In this document: piece by piece, positions 32,147-40,779 of the stretch | Layout: the number at the start of each line of letters is the position of its first letter | How positions within the stretch are numbered: the first letter of the stretch is position 1 | Assembly: GCA_003140175.1 (NCBI GenBank) | Contig: PLJD01000025.1 | Span: forward strand, 1-64,000 | From: Actinomycetota bacterium | GTDB taxonomy: Bacteria > Actinomycetota > Acidimicrobiia > IMCC26256 > PALSA-555 | Direction of reading: 5' to 3' | DNA length: 64,000 nt | Translations under genes and position numbers: made by a program | The notes under the pieces: model-generated | Told to the model about the DNA's origin: nothing | Seen by the model: only the letters and a program-made list of their open reading frames with translations | Databases searched by the model: none

Positions 32147-33700
32147 ATGCCTGACCCGAAGGAACCACCCGACGCTGGGTCGACCCGCCGCGTTCCAGCC
32201 CCCGGCGCCCTGCTGGTAGTCGGGTACGTGGGGCTCGTCGAGATCGGGCGCGGCGGGTTCGGGGTCGTGTACCAGGGATCGCAGGTCGAGTTCAACCGCA
32301 CCGTCGCGTTGAAGGTCCTCACCGGCGTCTTCGACGACTCGGCTCGGTCGCGTTTCGAGCGGGAGTGTCAGGCTCTCGGTTCTCTGTCGGGCCATCCGAA
32401 CATCGTCACGGTGTACGCGGCGGGGTTCACCCAGGACGGCCGCCCATTCCTCGCGATGGAATATCTCCCCGGAGGGTCGCTCGGGCAGCGGCTCGGTGGT
32501 CACGATCTCTCGTGGACCCAAGCCGCGTCGGTCGGCATTCGAATCGCCGGGGCGCTGCAGCGAGCGCACGACCTCGGCGTGCTGCACCGGGACGTGAAGC
32601 CGGACAACATCCTCATGTCCGCATACGGCGAGCCCAAGCTCGCCGACTTCGGGATCGCGCGGTTCCACGGAGGTTACGAGACCCGCACGGGTGTCATCAC
32701 CGCGACGTTCGCGCATGCCGCGCCGGAACTCTTGGAGGGCAAACATCCCTCGCCGGCGTCGGACGTCTACGCGCTCGGCTCGACCGTCTACGAGCTCATT
32801 ACCGGGCGCGCTCCGTTCGTGACCGACGACGAAGACACGCTGCCGGTCCTCTTGGCCCGCATCGCGAGCCAGCCTCCCCCCGACCTGCGGCCCCTGGGGC
32901 TGCCCGACGGGGTGTGCGCCGTGCTCGAGCGAGCCCTCGACAAGAACCCCGAGACGCGCGTCGCGTCCGCCGCGGAGTTCGGTCGCCAGCTCCAAGCCGC
33001 GGTTCGCGACGCGGGTGAGACTCCCACCGACCTGATCGTGCTGCCGCCGGCCCCCGACGCGGACACCGAGCCCCTCCGGCCGGATCCGCCCGGCGCACCC
33101 CCAACGAGCCGCGCCGGCGCGCCCGCCCCGCCGCCGGGGACGCCCGCTCCGCCGCCCGGGGCCCCGCCGACCGGCCCGTCGGGCGCGTCCCGTCGGGGCT
33201 GGGTTCTCGCCGGGATCGCGGCGGTCGTGCTCGCGGTCGCGGGCGTGGGCACGTACCTGCTCGTCGCCGGGGGCAACGGCACCCATACTCCGACGACGAC
33301 GACCACCAGCGCGGTGGCCTCCGGTACCCAGATTCCGTCCCACCTCGCCGGGTTCCAGAAGGACGGAGCGGCCGTGTCCACGGCACCCTTGCGGGTCTTC
33401 TCGAGCCAGCCGAACTACATCTCGAACTTCCCCTGGACCATGAACGGCTGTTCGGATGGGGAGATCACGACGGTGTGGCGCTCGCTCACCCCGGGCGACA
33501 CCGTCTCGGCGGGCCCGACCGACGTGCACGGCTCGACCACCTTGACCGCCCAGGACGTCACGGGCGTCACGACCGGCCAGCAGGGCCTCGTCACCGGCAA
33601 CAACTGTCAGGAGCCGGTCTTCTTCTTTGCCGGCAGTACCGGCCAGGACAATCTCACCGATGTCGCGATCACCTACCAGCGCTGGACCGCCACCGGGTAG
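32147..33700 (+). CDS. Transmembrane Ser/Thr protein kinase, paralogue of 23895-25562
   Basis: This 517-residue kinase has GRGGFGVVYQG (34-44), Lys56, HRDVKPDN and DFG. Its kinase domain is strikingly like that at 23895 (FGVVY, FDDSARSRFERE, SLSGHPNIV, PGGSLGQRLG). After a Pro/Gly-rich linker, one membrane helix (about 350-372; GIAAVVLAVAGVGTYLLVA) leads to a roughly 140-residue ectodomain with Cys in MNGCSDGEIT and GNNCQEP, unrelated to the first kinase's ectodomain. It is divergent from the flavoprotein operon with about 200 bp between starts, placing two kinases at one control region. It likely senses an envelope signal. Confidence 0.92.
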   Translation: MPDPKEPPDAGSTRRVPAPGALLVVGYVGLVEIGRGGFGVVYQGSQVEFNRTVALKVLTGVFDDSARSRFERECQALGSLSGHPNIVTVYAAGFTQDGRPFLAMEYLPGGSLGQRLGGHDLSWTQAASVGIRIAGALQRAHDLGVLHRDVKPDNILMSAYGEPKLADFGIARFHGGYETRTGVITATFAHAAPELLEGKHPSPASDVYALGSTVYELITGRAPFVTDDEDTLPVLLARIASQPPPDLRPLGLPDGVCAVLERALDKNPETRVASAAEFGRQLQAAVRDAGETPTDLIVLPPAPDADTEPLRPDPPGAPPTSRAGAPAPPPGTPAPPPGAPPTGPSGASRRGWVLAGIAAVVLAVAGVGTYLLVAGGNGTHTPTTTTTSAVASGTQIPSHLAGFQKDGAAVSTAPLRVFSSQPNYISNFPWTMNGCSDGEITTVWRSLTPGDTVSAGPTDVHGSTTLTAQDVTGVTTGQQGLVTGNNCQEPVFFFAGSTGQDNLTDVAITYQRWTATG

Positions 33701-33814
33701 AGATGGGCGCCGTTTCACCCGGCACCGATGGGCAGGAGCGAACGTGAGGCGTCGACGCCGGGCGCCGGACTCGCGCTCGTATGGCACACTGGCGCGCCAG
33801 CGAGGGGGTTGTCG

Positions 33815-34966
33815 ATGAGCGCGGTCACCGATTGCGACCAGCATCTCTACGAGACCCGCACGTTGTGGGCCGATCACATCGCGCCGGCCTGGCGGGACGA
33901 GGCGCTGCGCATCGAGGATGACGATCTGGGCTACGCGTGGCTGTGGTGGCGCGACCGTCGCCTCGGCATGGCCGACGTGCAGATCCCGGGCCGCACCGCC
34001 GAGCTGGGCGAGCATCGCCAGCGCTGGCGCCAGGGCCTGGCGGCGACCTACCAGTACGACGAGGCGCTCCCGGCCGACTACTGGGATCCGTCCGCACGCG
34101 TCGGGCGACTGGACCACTTGGGCCTCGACGCCGCGGTGCTCTTCCCGAACTTCGGGCTGCTCTGGGAACGGACGCTCTCGGAGTCGTTGCCGGCCCTCAC
34201 CGCGAACATGTCGGCCTGGAATCGGTGGTGCGAGACGGTGGTCGCGGATGGCCGCGGCCGGCTCCAGCCGGTTGCGCACTTGAGCCTGCGTGACCCGGCG
34301 TGGCTCGAGCACGAACTCGACCGGCTGGGCCGGGCCGGGGTGCGACTCGGCATGGTCGCGCCCGCCACCGTCGACGGGAGGCCCCTGTCCCATCCGGACC
34401 ACGAGCGCCTCTGGGCCTCGTTCGTGGAACACGGCGTCACGCCCGTGTTCCACGTCGCCGATCAGGCCCGGGTGTTCGAGGATGCGTGGTACACCGATCC
34501 CGCCGATTCCTTCGTTCCCACGGTGGAATCGGTGTTCTTGTGGACGCCCGCCGCGCTCGCCGTCACCGACCTCATCGTGAACGGCGTGCTGGCCCGCCAC
34601 CCCCAGCTGCGCCTCGGGATCGTGGAACTCAGCGCGATCTGGGTCCCCATGTACCTGCTGATGCTGGACGGCGCCGTGTCCTTCACCGCCCGGCTGAACG
34701 GCCGTCCACTGTGCGAACTCGAGCTGCGCCCGAGTGAGTACTTCCGTCGCCAGGTGCGGGTGGCGGCGTTCTCCTACGAACAGCCGGATCGGCTCCGGGC
34801 ACGGTCAGACGCCATCTTCATGTGCTGCAGCGACTACCCACACTCGGAGGGAACCGCGTCGATCCTGGCGGACTACCGCGCCATCGGCGCGGAGCCCGAC
34901 CACGACCGCGCGTTGTTCCACGACAACGTCGCCTTCCTGCTCGGCCAGCACGGGCAACCGACCTGA
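33815..34966 (+). CDS. Amidohydrolase family 2 protein
   Basis: This 383-residue member of the metal-dependent amidohydrolase superfamily has DCDQHLYE at the N-terminal metal site, a barrel His in TPVFHVADQ and the C-terminal acidic residue in CCSDYPHSEG. AVLFPNFGLLWERTLSE is the usual loop after strand 2. The ATG at 33815 follows GAGGGGG; the frame extends upstream but loses family similarity. It is monocistronic and converges with the RDD gene. The substrate is unknown. Together with 12793, 39559 and 58827 it forms a set of four diverged relatives. Confidence 0.88.
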   Translation: MSAVTDCDQHLYETRTLWADHIAPAWRDEALRIEDDDLGYAWLWWRDRRLGMADVQIPGRTAELGEHRQRWRQGLAATYQYDEALPADYWDPSARVGRLDHLGLDAAVLFPNFGLLWERTLSESLPALTANMSAWNRWCETVVADGRGRLQPVAHLSLRDPAWLEHELDRLGRAGVRLGMVAPATVDGRPLSHPDHERLWASFVEHGVTPVFHVADQARVFEDAWYTDPADSFVPTVESVFLWTPAALAVTDLIVNGVLARHPQLRLGIVELSAIWVPMYLLMLDGAVSFTARLNGRPLCELELRPSEYFRRQVRVAAFSYEQPDRLRARSDAIFMCCSDYPHSEGTASILADYRAIGAEPDHDRALFHDNVAFLLGQHGQPT

Positions 34967-35023
34967 GCGGAGCGACCAGGGTGGCGTCGCACCACCGCCG
35001 ATCAGGGTGAGCCGGTCCGAACG

Positions 35024-35659
35024 TCAGCCCATCGCGGCGTGTCGGCCGCGCGAGTCCACGACGATCGTGCCCGCCGCCCGATCGTGGAGCCCCCGAAACC
35101 ACCGGTCGCGCAGCGCAGGCATGTAGACGAGTAGACCGGTTCCCGGCAGCGGAACCGCGCCGCTCATCTGCGGGATCAGCCACCGCAGCGCGGCTTTGGC
35201 GAGCGATGGCGTCGCGGTCGGGTTGGTCGCGTCGACGACGCGCAGACCCAGGCACCACTTCCCGGGTGTGCGCCCGAAGCGAGCGGTCGCGACGATCCGC
35301 GTCGCGACCCAGGCCGCGCCGAATACGACCACGACGCCGACTAGCAACAGGATCTCGCTCAACGCGGTGTGGGCACCGACGAGGTTGGAGCCAGGCAGCG
35401 CCGCCGCGCTGGACACCACGCCGAGCTCCCTCCCCGCGATCTCCCGCACCACACGCAGCATCAGCGCCAGGCCACCGGTCACGTAGATCACCGCCGCGGC
35501 GGGGACGACGAAGAGCACCACGTCGAGCACCCAGGCCAGGAGTCGGCGTCGCACCGGAGCGACACGGAGCCCGGCGCGGCGCAGGACCATCTCGAGGTCG
35601 GGTCGAAGCGACGACGTCGGGTCGGCCGTTCGGCGGCGCCTGAGCGTGGCAGTCAGCAT
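35024..35659 (-). CDS. RDD-family membrane protein
   Basis: This 211-residue protein has the RDD pattern: an Arg-rich entrance (RVAPVRRRLLAWVLDVVLFVVP, where Arg and Asp flank the first helix), then a pair of helices around 100-125, and the tail ATARFGRTPGKWCLGLRVVD that ends RDD domains. Function of RDD proteins is mostly unknown; some act as ion antiporters. The ATG at 35659 follows AGGAG at seven bases. The start diverges from the acetyltransferase gene. There is no evident operon partner. Confidence 0.87.
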   Translation of the reverse strand: MLTATLRRRRTADPTSSLRPDLEMVLRRAGLRVAPVRRRLLAWVLDVVLFVVPAAAVIYVTGGLALMLRVVREIAGRELGVVSSAAALPGSNLVGAHTALSEILLLVGVVVVFGAAWVATRIVATARFGRTPGKWCLGLRVVDATNPTATPSLAKAALRWLIPQMSGAVPLPGTGLLVYMPALRDRWFRGLHDRAAGTIVVDSRGRHAAMG

Positions 35660-35876
35660 CCTGACGCTCCTGGGAGGTGAGCCATGTCCGTCACCCCATA
35701 CCCCGTAGGCATCGTAGGCATGCGCCGGGCGGGCCACCAAGCCGACCCGGTCATCGTCGGGACGCGGGCGGCATGGAAGGATCACGCCATGGCCAGTGCG
35801 AGGAGGGCCCGCGTCGGGGACCACACCGGGGCGCCGGCCCTCGGTCACCCCGCCAGGACCGGGGTGGTCAGCGCCC

Positions 35877-36710
35877 GTGCCTGAGCGGCTCGCCGCGCTG
35901 GGACCGGACACGGTCTCGGCGATCGCGAGGCTGTGCGACGAGAGCCTCGACGACCCACCGACCGAAGCGGACCTGCGGGCGTCGCTGTTCACCCCCGGCT
36001 TCCCCGTCATGGTTCGAGGCGACCCCGCCCAGGGTGTCGTGGCGTCGTGCGTCCGCGAGGACCAGGCGTACCTCCGGCTGCTGGTCGTCCATCCCCGCGC
36101 TCGGGGCCAGGGTCTGGGGAGCGCGCTGCTCGACGCGGCGGAGGAGGACCTCGCCCCGGCACCGTCGATCATGGTCGGCGCCGACGCCCCGGACTACCTC
36201 TACCCCGGTGTGGAAACCACCCAGGTGGCCTTGCATTGCCTGCTCGAACGCCGGCACTACTCCCGTGGTGAGGCCAACTTCAACATGGCGGTCGACCTGC
36301 GCGACCTTCCCGCGGTTCCGGGCGAGGACGCCGTGACGTTGGCGCGCGTCGAAGACCGCGACGAGGTCGCACCGTGGGTGGCCGCCAACTGGCCGAACTG
36401 GGAGATCGAGGTCCTGCGCTGCCTCGACCGCGGTCGACTCATGGTGGCCCGCGACCGTGCCGGCATCGTCGCCGTTTGCTGCTGGGACGGGGCTCGCACC
36501 GGCTGGGTCGGCCCGGTCGCGGTGCGCCCGGCGGCCATCGGCCAGGGCAGGGGACGCTCGGTGCTCATCGCGGCCCTGCACCAGCTCCGAGACAGCGGGC
36601 GGACCCGAGCCGAGATCGGCTGGGTCGGACCGATCCGGCCGTATGCGCAGACCGTGTCGGCGGTCGTGCACCGCGTGTTCTACGTGTACCGACGCCAAAC
36701 AGCCAGGTGA
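35877..36710 (+). CDS. Double-GNAT-domain acetyltransferase
   Basis: This protein of about 277 residues carries two GNAT domains. The first has LRLLVVHPRARGQGLGSALLDAA (acetyl-CoA loop RGQGLG); the second has TGWVGPVAVRPAAIGQGRGRSVL with IGQGRG. Tandem GNATs occur in mycothiol synthase and in several aminoglycoside or amine acetyltransferases. The length is near that of MshD but I see no decisive marker. The start is uncertain: GTG at 35877 is the closest to the first domain. Arg-rich upstream codons look non-coding. It is followed by a TTG-start NTF2-like gene. Confidence 0.8.
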   Translation: MPERLAALGPDTVSAIARLCDESLDDPPTEADLRASLFTPGFPVMVRGDPAQGVVASCVREDQAYLRLLVVHPRARGQGLGSALLDAAEEDLAPAPSIMVGADAPDYLYPGVETTQVALHCLLERRHYSRGEANFNMAVDLRDLPAVPGEDAVTLARVEDRDEVAPWVAANWPNWEIEVLRCLDRGRLMVARDRAGIVAVCCWDGARTGWVGPVAVRPAAIGQGRGRSVLIAALHQLRDSGRTRAEIGWVGPIRPYAQTVSAVVHRVFYVYRRQTAR

Positions 36711-36820
36711 CACGCGACCCCCCGGGGCCCGGAGCCGCCCAACGCGGCGGCCCCTCCCCGCCCGGCCGGTTGCATCTGGTCCCCCGGCGCCACCATCACC
36801 ACACCCAAGGAGTCGACCTG

Positions 36821-37156
36821 TTGACCTCACCGGGACGCGCCGCGGCCGAGACCTATCTCGCCGCGGTCAACGCCAAGGATCGCACCGCACTCGCGGCCCG
36901 GTTCGCCGCGGACGCCGTCGCGCTCAATCCGTTCGGAGCGTTCCTCGGCCTCGACGCGGTCCTCGGCTTCTACGACGAGTACGTCGTTGCCCATGACGTC
37001 ACGGTGCGAGCGGCCGCCGTCATCGAAGCCGACGACACCTGCGTCGTCGAGCTCGACGGCTCGACCCCCTCGACGCCCGAGGTTCAGCGGATGGTCGACA
37101 TCTTCACCGTCGGCGAGCGGAGCCAGGTCACCCGCCTTTCCATCTACCGCCGTTAG
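36821..37156 (+). CDS. NTF2-like/SnoaL-fold protein with TTG start
   Basis: This is a 111-residue SnoaL-fold protein (AAAETYLAAVNAKDRTALAA, then AVALNPFGAFLGLDAVLGFY). No ATG or GTG fits the N-terminus; a TTG at 36821 follows AAGGAG with eight bases of spacing and gives the family length. The C-terminal strand VTRLSIYRR closes the sheet. It lies 110 bases after the acetyltransferase and converges on the cyclic-nucleotide-binding gene (11-bp gap). Specific function unknown. Confidence 0.75.
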   Translation: MTSPGRAAAETYLAAVNAKDRTALAARFAADAVALNPFGAFLGLDAVLGFYDEYVVAHDVTVRAAAVIEADDTCVVELDGSTPSTPEVQRMVDIFTVGERSQVTRLSIYRR

Positions 37157-37167
37157 CGGCCGGAGCG

Positions 37168-37614
37168 TCAATAGCCGAGCAACGGTCGACCCTCGTGACG
37201 GGCCAAGTCGCGCATGCGACGCCCGACGACGGCGAGCAGCTTGGGGGCGATCGCCGGCATGGCGGCCTCGAGCATGATGTTGAAGTCCTCGCGGTTGAGG
37301 ACGAGCAACGCCATCGGCGTCGTCGCGGTGACGGTCGCGAGACGTTCGCCACCGTCGAGGAGGGCCATCTCACCGAAGAACGAGCCCGACGTGAGCTCCC
37401 CGACCTGGTCACCGTCCACGGTGGGAGTCGCCGACCCAGACACGATGACGAAGAAGTCGTCTCCGGGCTCGCCCTCCCGCACAACGGCAGTGCCCGCTTC
37501 GATGGAGCGGGGAGTCACGAGCGACGCGATGTAGCCGAGCTCGGCGTCGCTGCATCCCGAGAAGAGCCACACCTTGCGCAGGAGCTCTTGGGGGTTCTCA
37601 CTGGGCTCGCTCAT
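37168..37614 (-). CDS. Cyclic-nucleotide-binding domain protein
   Basis: This 148-residue protein is essentially one cNMP-binding beta-roll: LFSGCSDAELGYIA at the N-terminus, VVREGEPGDDFFVIVSGSA, and the phosphate-binding cassette GSFFGEMALLDGGERLATV, where Glu and the Arg/Thr positions contact the cyclic nucleotide. No DNA-binding domain follows, so it is a sensor or regulatory subunit rather than a Crp-type factor. It could read signals from a cyclase such as the FHA-cyclase in this window. The start at ATG 37614 lies about 190 bases from the start of the TGA-containing redox gene, which is divergent. Confidence 0.9.
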   Translation of the reverse strand: MSEPSENPQELLRKVWLFSGCSDAELGYIASLVTPRSIEAGTAVVREGEPGDDFFVIVSGSATPTVDGDQVGELTSGSFFGEMALLDGGERLATVTATTPMALLVLNREDFNIMLEAAMPAIAPKLLAVVGRRMRDLARHEGRPLLGY

Positions 37615-37799
37615 CTCGGTCCCCTCTCGTCCGTGATGCTCGGACGCTACCGTCGCCGACGCGCGCCGGGGGCGCTGCTCGAGCACCGTCTGCTCGCGGC
37701 CGGTGCACGCCACTGTGTGAGACTGGGACCAGCATCGGTCGCGCCCACGAGCGACGCTCGAGCCTCACGACCGCTGACCATGGGAAAAGGGGATCGGCA

Positions 37800-38870
37800 A
37801 TGCTCCTCACCGACCTTGCGGTCGACCCGGCGGACTTCGAAGCGCGGACCGGCTGGGCACTCAAGCCTGAAGGGGCTTGCAAGGCGGAGGTCTGCGTACC
37901 GCTCCCCCCGGCGGCGCGTACCGCCACCGGACAGCTTGACGTCAGTGTCGTCGCGCAGCGGCTCGGGATGCCCATCGCGCGCGACGCCGGGCACGGGCTC
38001 TGGGCGCTGGGGCCCGAGACCTCGGTCAGCGGCCGGGTGTTGACCACGGCTCAGGCCCCCGACCTCGAGCTTCCCGCCGCGGATGGCACACCGTTTCGAC
38101 TCTCGAACCTGCGCGGCCAGAAGGTGATGCTCGTCGCCTGGGCTTCGTGGTGAGGCTGCCGCTTCGACCTGCCCGTGTGGCAGGAACTGCGGACCCGGTT
38201 CCACCCGCAGGGTCTTGAGGTCGTCACGGTCGCGCTCGATGTCGATCCCGACGCGGCACGCCCATTTATCGAGGCCGCGAAGCCTGAGCATCCGTCGCTC
38301 ATCGATCAGGCGCACGTCGTCGATGAGCTCTTCGGGATCGTCAACGTTCCCAACGGCGTGTGGATCGACGAGCAGGGCACGATCGTGCGACCCGCGGAGC
38401 CAGCCTTCCCCGGCGCCAACCCGGTCATCGACGCGCTCCGAGAAGTTGATGTCTCCAAGCTGCCGCCCGAAACCGCCGAGATGCTCGTCGAAGCCCGCAA
38501 GATCAAGGCCGATCCTGAGGGCTATCTCGACATGCTGGTGGACTGGGTGGAACACGGGACGGCGAGTCGGCACGCATTGACACCGGACGAGGTGATCCGG
38601 CGCTCGCAACCCCGCTCCACCAATGAGGCGCTTGCCGCGGCGCAGTTTGAGCTCGGCCAGCACCTCCACCGGAGCGGCGATCACGATGCTGCGATCCCAC
38701 ACTGGCGCGAAGCCCATCGTCTCTTTCCTGACAACTGGACTTACAAGCGACAAGCGTGGGAGTTCGAGGACCCGATGCGACAAGGCCGAACCGACGCCTA
38801 CGACAGTTCGTGGTTCGACGACATCAAGCGGCTGGGGGCCGAGAACTACTACCCGCCGATCGTGCCCTAG
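37800..38870 (+). CDS. Candidate selenoprotein: thioredoxin-fold (TlpA/redoxin-like), Sec at residue 118
   Basis: Two frame-compatible reading frames (37800-38153 and the following open stretch to 38870) join into one 356-residue protein if the TGA at 38151-38153 is decoded. Upstream: VMLVAWASW; downstream: GCRFDLPVWQELR. This is the redox-active site of a TlpA/redoxin thioredoxin fold, with TGA where a Cys normally stands, giving U-G-C. The downstream half continues the fold (LEVVTVALDVDPDAARPF, GIVNVPNGVWIDEQG) and adds a helical tail. Coding quality is even on both sides. A hairpin fitting the bacterial SECIS rules begins six bases after the TGA. The alternative is a single TGC-to-TGA mutation making a pseudogene. 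ATG 37800 follows AAAAGGGG. Confidence 0.72.
38159..38192 (+). promoter_or_regulatory. Candidate bacterial SECIS element
   Basis: Directly after the in-frame TGA (38151-38153), CCTGCC at 38168-38173 pairs perfectly with GGCAGG at 38179-38184 around the loop CGTGT. A lower stem CCGC (38159-38162) pairs with GCGG (38189-38192) across an internal loop. The apical loop starts 20 bases after the TGA and has G as its second base, as in known bacterial SECIS elements that bind SelB. GC-rich DNA forms hairpins easily, so this is support, not proof. Confidence 0.6.
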
Positions 38871-38882
38871 CCGTCCCGACGC

Positions 38883-39371
38883 TCACCACCAACCGCTGCT
38901 GAACCGTCGGGGAACGGCCAACGACTGCACCGCGTGAGGAGTGACGACGCCGGGCCGGCCCGAGGCGCTGCTCGTCAAGAACGCCGCGCTGGCCGCGGCG
39001 GCGAGGCAGACAACGATCACGACGGCCGCCGCGACCATGAACCACCGCCGAGCGGGTCGCCGCCGAGCCGCACCGTCGGGCGACGCCGCGTGCTCGGCTC
39101 CCTCCGAGTCCGGTTCGGCGACGCTCAGGTCGGCGGGGCGCGACTCGATGCGCAGGGGTGGAGCAACCGCGACCCGCAGGACTGGCATCCCCCAGCGAAT
39201 GGGGGGCGGGAGCTCGCCGAGCGCGGGCTGCCAGGCGATCGAGGGAGTCTCGACGGGTGACGCCACGACCCATGCGGTCCAGTGGTCTCCCGCCCACCAG
39301 CGCAGATGCGGCGGCCCGACGAACGGGTCGGTGTGCCACGACGCCGGCTGAGGGCTCGGTGCGTCGTGCAT
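38883..39371 (-). CDS. DUF2510-like single-pass membrane protein
   Basis: The 162-residue protein starts with SWHTDPFVGPPHLRWWAGDHWTAW, the W-x(2)-D-P ... R-W-W-x-G-x-W-T pattern of the DUF2510 domain. A central Arg/Pro-rich part precedes a membrane helix (about 112-137; FMVAAAVVIVVCLAAAASAAFL) and a short exterior tail. The role of DUF2510 proteins is unknown, and they are common in actinobacteria. It converges with the candidate selenoprotein gene with 12 bases between stops and diverges from the following amidohydrolase gene. Confidence 0.8.
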   Translation of the reverse strand: MHDAPSPQPASWHTDPFVGPPHLRWWAGDHWTAWVVASPVETPSIAWQPALGELPPPIRWGMPVLRVAVAPPLRIESRPADLSVAEPDSEGAEHAASPDGAARRRPARRWFMVAAAVVIVVCLAAAASAAFLTSSASGRPGVVTPHAVQSLAVPRRFSSGWW

Positions 39372-39558
39372 CCGTGCCTGCCTTGCTCGTCGTCACCACC
39401 ACAGCCGCCGAGCCCAGCGCTGTCAAGTGTGTACGCAGAACCGCGGCGAGGGTCCCGGTGACGGCCATCGCCGGGGGGCGCGCCCGCCCCCGGGCACCAC
39501 GGGGACCAGGGCAGGATATGGTCACGCGGCGCGGCGCGAACCAGAGGGGTGGTCCCCG

Positions 39559-40686
39559 ATGACCCTGTTCACGATCTCCGCCGACTCTCACGTCACGGAG
39601 CCGGGCGACTGTTACCTCGATCGGATTGATCCGCGCTTTCGCGACCGGGCGCCGCGTGCGATCACCGACGACACGATGGGCGCGGTCATGGACATCGACC
39701 AGGGACGGGCCCGGGTGCCCTACGGGATGATCGCTGCCGCCGGACGTCCAGTGGAGAGCATCCATCCGTTCAACTTCGTCAACTGGGACGAGCTCCACGC
39801 GGGAGGCTGGGATCCGGCGGCTCGGATCGCCGAGCAGGATCTCGATGGCGTCGCGGCCGAGATCCTGTACCCGTCAGTGGGCATGCTGCTCTGCAATCAT
39901 CCCGACGTCGACTACAAGAAGGCCTGTTTCGACGCGTACAACCTCTGGATCACCGAGTTTCAGAGCCACGCTCCGGATCGGCTGATCGGGCTCGGCCAGA
40001 CCGCGCTGCGCTCCGTCGAGGAGGGGATCGAGGATCTCGAGCGCATCCACAACCTTGGCCTCCGGGGCGTGATGATGCCCGGGTTCGCCGGATGTCACGC
40101 CGACGGGGACTACGACGATCACCGCTGGGATCCGTTCTGGGAGGCGGCGATCGAGCTCGATCTGCCCTTGTCGTTCCATATCCTCACCAACAACGACAAC
40201 TTGGCCAGTCCGGGCTACCGCGGTCCGAGGATGAACAGCTTCCTCGGGATCATCCGCGGTTGTCAGGACATCGTCGGGACGCTGATCTTCGGCGGCGTCT
40301 TCGAGCGCCACCCCGACCTGCGGGTGGTCTGCGTCGAAGCGGACGCGGGGTGGGCGCCCCATTGGATGTACCGGGCCGATCACGCGTTCAAGCGCCACCG
40401 CAACTGGCTGACCGCCGACGCCCTGTCGAGGCTTCCCAGCGAGTACTTCCGGGACAATGTCTCCCTCACCTTCCAGGACGACTGGGTGGTGTTCCGGATG
40501 ACGGACCTGTTGAACCACCGCCGGCTCATGTGGGCCAACGACTATCCCCACAGTGACGCGACGTGGCCCGAGTCGCAGGCTGTCCTCGCCGAGCACACCC
40601 GGGACCTGGATCCCGAGGTGCGTGACGACATCGTCTGGCGTAACTGCGCGCGGCTCTACCACCTCCAAGTGCCGGTGGGTGTCTGA
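39559..40686 (+). CDS. Amidohydrolase family 2 protein
   Basis: This 375-residue protein has the metal-site start ISADSHVTEP, the barrel His in LSFHILTNN and the C-terminal ANDYPHSDATWPES, a near-textbook amidohydrolase-2 ending with the metal Asp. The lid region (NFVNWDELHAGGWDP) and ILYPSVGMLL match the group often found in actinobacterial aromatic and steroid degradation. ATG at 39559 follows AGAGGGG; TATGGT at 39527-39532 is a possible -10 box. It stands alone and converges with the NYN RNase gene. Substrate unknown. Confidence 0.9.
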   Translation: MTLFTISADSHVTEPGDCYLDRIDPRFRDRAPRAITDDTMGAVMDIDQGRARVPYGMIAAAGRPVESIHPFNFVNWDELHAGGWDPAARIAEQDLDGVAAEILYPSVGMLLCNHPDVDYKKACFDAYNLWITEFQSHAPDRLIGLGQTALRSVEEGIEDLERIHNLGLRGVMMPGFAGCHADGDYDDHRWDPFWEAAIELDLPLSFHILTNNDNLASPGYRGPRMNSFLGIIRGCQDIVGTLIFGGVFERHPDLRVVCVEADAGWAPHWMYRADHAFKRHRNWLTADALSRLPSEYFRDNVSLTFQDDWVVFRMTDLLNHRRLMWANDYPHSDATWPESQAVLAEHTRDLDPEVRDDIVWRNCARLYHLQVPVGV

Positions 40687-40779
40687 CCACTTGCGTCGGG
40701 CTCGCACGGCCGACTCCTCGAGCCCATCGATCGCTGGCGCCGCACGGTCGGCGAGACGCGGCGCTGGCCCGGGGTGCCG

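Noticed and set aside
31676-34600. 974-codon open frame on the minus strand
   Set aside because: It is antisense to the kinase and amidohydrolase genes and has no recognisable domains; long antisense frames are common at this base composition.
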